A stretch of DNA of 18,851 bases. Source: Burkholderiales bacterium. GTDB lineage: Bacteria; Pseudomonadota; Gammaproteobacteria; Burkholderiales; Casimicrobiaceae. This document shows positions 13,717 through 18,851 of the stretch, in pieces (positions within the stretch are counted from its first letter, which is position 1; each line of letters starts with the position of its first letter). The stretch is from NCBI GenBank assembly GCA_031275075.1, contig JAISPI010000153.1, positions 1 through 18,851 of the forward strand, in the 5' to 3' direction. A model generated the notes under the pieces. The model had not been told where the DNA came from and ran no database searches. It saw only the letters and a program-made list of their open reading frames with translations. A program made the position numbers and the translations under genes.

Positions 13717-15702
13717 CTAGCGATTGAGGCCTTTGAAAATCTCTTCTTGCGAACGCGCAATGGCTTCATCCAGCGAACGGTCTTCCGGCGCTGCATACAC
13801 CTTGGCGCTACGAAACGCATTGATGGCTTCCTGATGTCGCCCCATCTCTTGTAACGCCGTACCTTGGCAACGTCTCGGCGCTGGATTGGTAACTTCCAGT
13901 CTGGCCCAGTTTTGACAGCTTTCATGGGCACGTTTCCAATCTTTTCTGTCGAGCAACAACAAGCTCTCTTCGCGGATTCTGACAATGGCCTCGCGGAATT
14001 CTTCCAGTTTGCGCAGCCCCTCTGCGGCCTCCGGGTCGGCCGGCGTCGGACTCACCCTTTCATGATCACCGGCAGTCTCGTTGCCTACCGGTTGCACTCT
14101 CCGCGGTACCGGTAGCGGAGTTGCCACTTCAGTGCCTGGCTCGATCTGCTGAATGACCCAGCGCTTGGCCTCCTCTCCGGCCTCAAGCAATGGCTGTTGC
14201 CATGCCGCGATGTACATGAACAGCAATATGGCCAACCCCAATCCGCCGACAAGACCCGGAATAACGCTTATCGGTGTGTGCGTCACCAAGACATCATCTT
14301 TTTCGTCCCAATCGGTTTCATCGAAAAACTCGGCCGCCGCCCGCGCCCGCGCCGCCACAATCGGCGCCAATGGCGCAATGCCCATCGCCACTCCCTGCCA
14401 CCAAACGCGAAATGCCCGCTGCAATGCATAATGCCAGCAATCACTGCCGCCACGCGGCGCATAAGGCGTCGAGACACGGAACTGTATGTAGATGCCAAAC
14501 AGCCATTTTCCAAGCGTGGTCCCTACCGCCGCCATCAACAACGCCTCGACCGGAATCCACGTAAACGTGACCAGCACCGGCACCAGCAGCGGATTGCCTA
14601 AGTATTGAAACAGTGATTGGGGAATGATGCCGAGCCTGGCCAGTTCGTATAACGGAAAAAACAACAACCATCCCCACAACGCGTAGTCGAACAATCGCGC
14701 CAACGCTCGCCGCCAAAAATGGGGGTAACTGGTTCGACCGATTCGTCCCCGTTCCAATTCAGTCAAGCGCAGTTGAAATACCCAGCTCGGATCCTCTGCC
14801 AGAAAATTACTTCCAAGAAAAACCGTTTGTTTCCGCCGCCACCCTTTGATTGCTTCTTCATCGGGCGCCCCCGACAATTCAAAGTCTTTTTCCCGACGCC
14901 GTCGTCCCTGCCTTAAGCCAATACTGTAGAGCAATACCGTCAACAGCAACCCAATAATCCAAATCCAACTTTGCGCCACCTCGAAAGGCTTGACGATGTG
15001 TTCCCAAGTTACATAAAGCAATGCGCTGATCAGCAACACCGTCAGGCCAGCGGAAAGCCCTTGGAAAATCAACGAGCGCGAATAACCGACGTTCTCCGTC
15101 AGAATCGGATGATAATGCTGCGTCGTTGGCGGTGGCGGCACATTTTTTTCTTTTTCCGCATCGCTTTCGGTTACCGGCGAAGAGGCGCCGATCATTCCTT
15201 CCGGCGCCTTTTCCGGATCCGGTTCCTGATTTTCCGGCAAACCCACCGCTACAGGAGGCGATGTCGAAACCAGACGCGGCGGTGGTATCTGAAATCCGAG
15301 ATCGGCATACTCCGGCACCAATTCCAGATTTGAAACGGGTTTGGGAATGTCCTCCAGCGAATTCACCAACCGCACCGCCGCCGTTTCATCGACATCGGGC
15401 AGGTTTACTTCCAACGGCGGCGCCAATCTTCCTTCCGCTGCCTGCCGTAAAATAAAATCGATGCGCTGCTCTTCACTGGCGTTCGACAGACTCCATTCAG
15501 AGTCATACAATTTGCGCCGGTTTTTGTCATTCAGGATTTGACTCGCCTGATTGTAAAAACGAAGCGAATCTTCCAGCACGCCGAAATTGTCGCGCGTTTT
15601 CTTGTAGTTCTCGCGCAACATCTGCCGCAGCGCATGGCTGACCTCTCGGTCAGACGCCGTCTCTGCCAAACCCAAAGCACTGTAAATGGAAACCTGTTTC
15701 AT
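13717..15702 (-). CDS. J-like / RDD / TPR membrane protein
   Basis: The 661-residue product (ATG at 15702; an ATG at 15720 is the alternative) is a multidomain inner-membrane protein of unknown role. Residues 1-68 resemble a J domain (VSIYSALGLAETASDREVSHA, then FYNQASQILNDKNRRKLYD) but the Hsp70-contacting HPD tripeptide is absent. A proline-rich, acidic linker covers about 95-200, then two membrane helices (211-233 and 246-262). An RDD-type module follows at about 328-410 with RRALARLFDYALWGWLLFF and VGTTLGKWLFGI. A further helix lies at 478-500. The C-terminal part from about 580 (WKRAHESCQNWARLEVTNPA, then GTALQEMGRHQEAINAFRSA) looks like tetratricopeptide repeats. A J-like domain without HPD should not stimulate DnaK, so it is more likely a scaffold. 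It is upstream of slyD in the same direction. Confidence 0.8.
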   Translation of the reverse strand: MKQVSIYSALGLAETASDREVSHALRQMLRENYKKTRDNFGVLEDSLRFYNQASQILNDKNRRKLYDSEWSLSNASEEQRIDFILRQAAEGRLAPPLEVNLPDVDETAAVRLVNSLEDIPKPVSNLELVPEYADLGFQIPPPRLVSTSPPVAVGLPENQEPDPEKAPEGMIGASSPVTESDAEKEKNVPPPPTTQHYHPILTENVGYSRSLIFQGLSAGLTVLLISALLYVTWEHIVKPFEVAQSWIWIIGLLLTVLLYSIGLRQGRRRREKDFELSGAPDEEAIKGWRRKQTVFLGSNFLAEDPSWVFQLRLTELERGRIGRTSYPHFWRRALARLFDYALWGWLLFFPLYELARLGIIPQSLFQYLGNPLLVPVLVTFTWIPVEALLMAAVGTTLGKWLFGIYIQFRVSTPYAPRGGSDCWHYALQRAFRVWWQGVAMGIAPLAPIVAARARAAAEFFDETDWDEKDDVLVTHTPISVIPGLVGGLGLAILLFMYIAAWQQPLLEAGEEAKRWVIQQIEPGTEVATPLPVPRRVQPVGNETAGDHERVSPTPADPEAAEGLRKLEEFREAIVRIREESLLLLDRKDWKRAHESCQNWARLEVTNPAPRRCQGTALQEMGRHQEAINAFRSAKVYAAPEDRSLDEAIARSQEEIFKGLNR

Positions 15703-15760
15703 CGCTGCCCATTCTACCAATTATGTGATTCTACCCTTGCCTCGTCCTTTCCGTCGCTGC

Positions 15761-15789
15761 TTGTGGCCAATCATCAGCCGCGGTATGAT
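15761..15789 (+). promoter_or_regulatory. Good sigma-70 promoter for the secreted protein-yoaA unit
   Basis: TTGTGG (15761-15766) and TATGAT (15784-15789) are separated by exactly 17 bases. Transcription would start near 15796, leaving a 22-base leader before the ATG at 15818. It also makes the upstream ATG at 15785 unlikely, since that ATG lies inside the -10 box. Confidence 0.55.
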
Positions 15790-15817
15790 AAATAGTTTTG
15801 ATTCTTTAGAAATACTC

Positions 15818-16501
15818 ATGCGGCCCCGTCTTTTTCTGTATGTCTGCCTTGTGCTTTTCTCCGGCTGGACGACCTGTGGATATGCCATTTTGCTGAAAGC
15901 GACGGAAGTTCCGACGGCACAAGACTCAAACACAGTCACTATTGGCAATACGGACAAACCGGCAGCCTCCTCTCCGGAACCGCCGTCGTCGGCGTCGCAA
16001 AAACCCGAACAACATAACATTCTCACCCAGCCATCGGCCGATTTTGTCTGTCCGCGTGCCGCCGCCAAGGCCAGCGCCATCGAGTGTTTTTTGGACGCCG
16101 TCGAACACCTCTACACCGTTTGCCGGCAAGTGAAAGCCATCGAGTTGCTCGAATTCGGTTTTGACCAAGCCGAAAAAGGAGCGAACGGTTTAAAAAGCGA
16201 GTTCTGCCGCCGCAAACAAAAAGCCAGCCTGCCACACTATTTCGAAGCAGCGCTACGCGAGGCGCAAGCGATGTCGTCGTGCGAAGCCGCCCGCCTCTTG
16301 AACGATTTGTACATCGTCTGGGCCACCACAATCGCCGGACTCCGTCAGTCCCCGAACGAAACCGAAGCTGAATACCAGCAACGGATCACGGTGCCTTACC
16401 CCGCCTTCGCCGCCTATCGTCAACATGTCCGCGACGCACTGGTCGGCGCCGGCCAAGGGCCTGTTCAGAGTTGCCCTTCACTGGCAACCTTCAAGCCTTG
16501 A
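15818..16501 (+). CDS. Secreted six-cysteine protein of unknown function
   Basis: The 227-residue product is not recognised. It starts MRPRLFLYVCLVLFSGWTTC followed by GYA, a typical Sec signal peptide with probable cleavage after TCGYA, so the mature part should be periplasmic. A Ser/Pro/Glu-rich linker leads into an alpha-helical domain from about residue 68. The mature part has six cysteines (VCPR, IECF, TVCRQ, SEFCRR, SSCEA, QSCPS), compatible with three disulfides. The start at 15818 is preferred because the next ATG upstream lies in the -10 box. The stop overlaps the yoaA TTG start by four bases, so a periplasmic protein is translationally coupled to a DNA helicase, an odd pairing. The promoter upstream is good. 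Confidence 0.75.
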   Translation: MRPRLFLYVCLVLFSGWTTCGYAILLKATEVPTAQDSNTVTIGNTDKPAASSPEPPSSASQKPEQHNILTQPSADFVCPRAAAKASAIECFLDAVEHLYTVCRQVKAIELLEFGFDQAEKGANGLKSEFCRRKQKASLPHYFEAALREAQAMSSCEAARLLNDLYIVWATTIAGLRQSPNETEAEYQQRITVPYPAFAAYRQHVRDALVGAGQGPVQSCPSLATFKP

Positions 16502-18510
16502 CCACGTCACTGTTTTCCGGCATCGCCGCCGTCTTTTCCGAAGAAGGCCCGCTGGCGCAACACCTGCCGGGCTTTCGGGCGCGTCCCGGCCAACAAGCGA
16601 TGGCGCAAGCCGTTGCGGAAGCCATTTCTGAGCGTCACTGCCTGATCGCCGAAGCCGGCACAGGCACCGGAAAAACCTTCGCCTACTTGGTGCCGGCGCT
16701 GACCAGCGGCGGCAAGGTGATTATTTCCACCGGCACCAAGACGTTGCAGGATCAGCTTTTCGAACGCGACTTACCGCTGGTGCGGGACGCGCTGAAGCTG
16801 CCTCTGTCGGTCGCCTTGCTCAAAGGACGCAGCAACTACCTGTGCCTGCACCGGCTCGCGCAAGCGCAGCATGAAGACCTTTTCCCCTCGAAACAGGACG
16901 CCCGCTACCTGAAAACCATCATTTCGTTCGCGCACACCACCGAACGTGGCGACCGCAGCGAACTTGCCGGCATTCCCGACCACGCCGGAATCTGGCCGCT
17001 GGTGACATCAACCCGCGACAATTGTTTCGGCGCCCAATGCGCACACTTTGACGATTGCTTCGTGATGAAGGCGCGCAAAGAGGCGCTCGACGCCGATGTG
17101 GTGGTGATCAACCACCATTTGTTTTTCGCCGACGCGCTGCTGCGCGAAGAGGGACTGAACGAGTTACTGCCCGCTTGCAACACCGTAATTCTCGATGAAG
17201 CGCATCAGTTGCCCGACATCGCCACGGTTTTTTTCGGCGAGCGCATCGGCGGCGCTCAATTACTGGAGCTGGCGCGCGATGCCGAAATCGCCGTCCGCAC
17301 CAGTGCCGGCGATCTCACTGAACTGCCTGACCGCATCAGTCGGCTGGTACCGGCAATTCGGCAACTGCGTCTGGCAGCCGGAGAAGTCCCGGGCAAACTC
17401 CCCGCCTCGCAGCTTTTATCGATGCCCGCGTTTACCGAAGCCCTGCAAACACTGACAAAAATACTCGACGAAACAGCATCCGATTTGGGAACCATCGCTG
17501 AACGCAGCGAAGACCTCGGCTTGATCGCCGCCCGCGCACAAACCCTATCGCGCACATTGCAACAATGGTGCGAAATTGATGACAACAACAGCGACGAAAC
17601 CGCTGCCGAAGACAGTGGGGACGATATGCCGTTGATCCGTTGGGCCGATCTTTCGCCCTACGGCTGGCAATTACACGCCTCGCCGCTGTCGGTTGCGCCG
17701 ATTTTCCGGAATTTCGTCGAAAACTCGGCACGAAGCTGGATCCTGACTTCCGCAACATTATCCGTCGCCGGTCAATTCACTCACTATCAACATGAACTGG
17801 GGCTGGAGAACGCTCAAACCGCGTGCTGGGACAGCCCTTTTGATTACGAACAACAGGCCATCCTCTATGTGCCGACAGGCTTGCCCTTGCCGAATTCGAA
17901 AGAACATACCGACGCCGTGATCGACGCTGCGCTTCCGGTGCTGGAAGCAAGCCAAGGCCGCGCGTTTTTATTGTTCACGACACATCGCGCGTTGCAGCAC
18001 GCGCATGAACGATTGCAAACCATTTTCGTCGAGCGGCGCTGGCCCTGGCCGTTGTTCGCTCAAGGCGAAGCCTCGCGCTCGGAGTTGTTGGAGCGTTTTC
18101 GCGCAGAAAAAAACGCCGTGTTGCTCGGCGCCGCCAGCTTTTGGGAAGGCGTTGACGTTGCCGGCGACGCCTTGTCGCTCGTCGTCATCGACAAACTGCC
18201 GTTTGCGCCACCCGATGATCCGCTACTCGCCGCCCGCCTCGAACATCTGAAAAAAAACGGCGGCGAACCGTTCCGCGACTGGCAACTGCCGCAAGCGGCG
18301 ATCAGTCTCAAACAAGGCGCCGGCCGTCTGATCCGCACCGAAACCGATTGTGGCGTGTTGATGATCACCGATCCGCGGCTCGTCGAAAAATCTTATGGTA
18401 AACGTTTGTGGCGCAGCCTGCCGCCGATGCGGCGAACGCGGGAACTGGAAGATGTGGTGGCGTTTTTTAGTGGCGAGGATCAGGAATTAGGGATCAAAAA
18501 AACAATTTAA
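16498..18510 (+). CDS. yoaA: DinG/YoaA-type ATP-dependent DNA helicase (TTG start)
   Basis: This is an XPD-like superfamily 2 helicase, 5'-to-3' by family, acting in DNA repair. From the TTG at 16498 it has 670 residues. Walker A is GTGTGKT (54-60), the Fe-S cluster ligands are Cys116 (SNYLC), Cys176, Cys181 and Cys187 (DNCFGAQCAHFDDC), and the Walker B box is LDEAHQLPD (DEAH at 233-236). The C-terminal motor has TSATL, ASFWEGVDVAGDALSLVVIDKLPF and LKQGAGRLIR. The segments around the cysteines and DEAHQLPDIA follow E. coli YoaA more closely than DinG. A TTG at 16471 is also in frame, but 16498 gives the TTGA overlap with the upstream stop and a normal N-terminus. The last 11 residues (EDQELGIKKTI) are coded mostly by the heptamer array. 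Confidence 0.92.
   Translation: MTTSLFSGIAAVFSEEGPLAQHLPGFRARPGQQAMAQAVAEAISERHCLIAEAGTGTGKTFAYLVPALTSGGKVIISTGTKTLQDQLFERDLPLVRDALKLPLSVALLKGRSNYLCLHRLAQAQHEDLFPSKQDARYLKTIISFAHTTERGDRSELAGIPDHAGIWPLVTSTRDNCFGAQCAHFDDCFVMKARKEALDADVVVINHHLFFADALLREEGLNELLPACNTVILDEAHQLPDIATVFFGERIGGAQLLELARDAEIAVRTSAGDLTELPDRISRLVPAIRQLRLAAGEVPGKLPASQLLSMPAFTEALQTLTKILDETASDLGTIAERSEDLGLIAARAQTLSRTLQQWCEIDDNNSDETAAEDSGDDMPLIRWADLSPYGWQLHASPLSVAPIFRNFVENSARSWILTSATLSVAGQFTHYQHELGLENAQTACWDSPFDYEQQAILYVPTGLPLPNSKEHTDAVIDAALPVLEASQGRAFLLFTTHRALQHAHERLQTIFVERRWPWPLFAQGEASRSELLERFRAEKNAVLLGAASFWEGVDVAGDALSLVVIDKLPFAPPDDPLLAARLEHLKKNGGEPFRDWQLPQAAISLKQGAGRLIRTETDCGVLMITDPRLVEKSYGKRLWRSLPPMRRTRELEDVVAFFSGEDQELGIKKTI
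18479..18499 (+). repeat. Heptamer array inside the yoaA 3' end (three units)
   Basis: ATCAGGA, ATTAGGG and ATCAAAA lie in perfect seven-base register and supply the final yoaA codons before the TAA at 18508-18510. Orientation relative to the gene is the same as in the other four arrays. Confidence 0.6.
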
Positions 18511-18537
18511 CCGCAAAGAACGCATAAAGCGCAAAGA
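18507..18537 (+). repeat. CGCAAAG-type repeat downstream of yoaA
   Basis: TTAACCGCAAAGAACGCATA begins at 18507, overlapping the stop codon, and is followed by a further GCGCAAAGA. The first 20 bases are identical to the minus strand at 2893-2912 downstream of gdhA. It follows the heptamer array at nearly the same distance as there. Confidence 0.75.
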
Positions 18538-18544
18538 AAAAAGC

Positions 18545-18573
18545 GTCATTGCGAGCACAGCGAAGCAATCCAG
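18545..18573 (+). repeat. GTCATTGCGAG...GCAATCCAG dispersed repeat
   Basis: The sequence starts GTCATTGCGAGCACAG and closes with CGAAGCAATCCAG, with ATTGC/GCAAT arms. It resembles an intergenic dispersed repeat that I recall from many proteobacterial genomes. Only one copy is in this window, so its status as a repeat rests on recollection. Confidence 0.5.
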
Positions 18574-18588
18574 AGACCGATCATAAAT

Positions 18589-18613
18589 GTTGGGGTTCGC
18601 AAGCTCATCCCAA
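18589..18613. repeat. TTGGGG...CCCAA inverted repeat of dispersed type
   Basis: TTGGG (18590-18594) and CCCAA (18609-18613) enclose a sequence with TTCGCAAGCTCA. This resembles a common intergenic repeat with TTGGGG/CCCCAA arms and GCGAGC-like loop. It is the third repeat family in a row after yoaA and provides the stop codon of the minus-strand partial gene to its right. Confidence 0.45.
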
Positions 18614-18850
18614 ACTACCGTGCTGGAAAGCAAAACCAACAGAGGGAGGAGACGGCGTTTCACGGGCAAGGTTGAGTTTGTTCGCTTGAAGGACGAGCGC
18701 AACGCGTTGAAAAAAAACCAAATCTTCATATCGCTCATTTAAGGCGATCATGACATGCTGCCGCTCTTCATCCCATAAGATGTTACCGTTTTCCAGTTTT
18801 TTTCCAAAATGCCGGATTGCGATAATAATGAATTTCTTTTCTTTTTCGTT
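18605..18850 (-). CDS. 3' end of an unrecognised gene (cut by window edge)
   Basis: A minus-strand frame enters from the window edge and runs 81 codons to a TGA at 18605-18607. It reads NEKEKKFIIIAIRHFGKKLE, then NGNILWDEERQHVMIALNER, YEDLVFFQRVALVLQANKLN and LARETPSPPSVGFAFQHGSLG. The composition is that of a soluble protein with an amphipathic helical part, so it looks like a genuine C-terminus, but I do not recognise the family. Codon use is more A/T-rich than in its neighbours. The final residues enter the TTGGGG repeat, so the natural end may have been replaced. The gene converges on yoaA. Confidence 0.4.
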   Translation of the reverse strand, partial: NEKEKKFIIIAIRHFGKKLENGNILWDEERQHVMIALNERYEDLVFFQRVALVLQANKLNLARETPSPPSVGFAFQHGSLG

Positions 18851-18851
18851 A

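Noticed and set aside
18487..18738. 83-residue minus-strand ATG frame at the right end.
   Set aside because: Most of it translates repeat DNA and the yoaA 3' end. A different frame on the same strand, entering from the window edge, looks more like a real protein.

Overview
This window reads as a chromosomal segment of a betaproteobacterium of moderate GC content (roughly low-to-mid 50s %, by eye). The main taxonomic hint is a short DUF3460-type protein at 13034-13222, a family I know mainly from betaproteobacteria. The neighbours agree with this: an EnvZ/OmpR pair, a VanZ-like membrane protein, a thioredoxin-fold 2Fe-2S ferredoxin coupled to a small alpha/beta hydrolase, an RlmL-type methyltransferase without the RlmK half, and a YoaA-type helicase. 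All genes look like housekeeping or core-accessory functions. I see no prophage, insertion sequence, CRISPR array, tRNA or rRNA.

Layout. On the left, the 5' end of pncB (minus, cut by the window edge) is divergent from ompR-envZ (plus). gdhA (minus) is convergent with envZ. After a 608-bp repeat-bearing gap come carA-carB (minus, transcribed carA first). Divergent from carA is a VanZ-family gene (plus), followed by ferredoxin and hydrolase (TTGA overlap), an intrinsic terminator, the RlmL-type methyltransferase and the DUF3460 gene. These converge on slyD and an upstream J-like/RDD/TPR membrane protein, which share a minus-strand unit. Divergent from that unit, a secreted six-cysteine protein of unknown function overlaps yoaA, again by TTGA. 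At the right edge, the 3' end of an unrecognised minus-strand gene ends inside repeats.

Functions. The region combines envelope signalling (EnvZ/OmpR), nitrogen assimilation and carbamoyl-phosphate supply for arginine and pyrimidines (GdhA, CarAB), NAD salvage (PncB), rRNA modification, a peptidyl-prolyl isomerase and DNA repair. It does not form a single dedicated pathway.

The most unusual feature is in the gaps. Five transcription-unit 3' ends (envZ, gdhA, carB, the DUF3460 gene and yoaA) carry degenerate 7-bp tandem arrays with consensus ATCAGGN. In all five the array has the same orientation relative to the upstream gene, and it touches or overlaps the stop codon. In four of the five, the array is followed by a different dispersed element: a dRS3-like palindromic element, a CGCAAAG repeat (twice, in almost identical composite form) or a C-rich palindrome. 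In at least two genes the array codes for the last residues of the protein. This suggests a modular 3'-end repeat system that I cannot match to a named family from memory.
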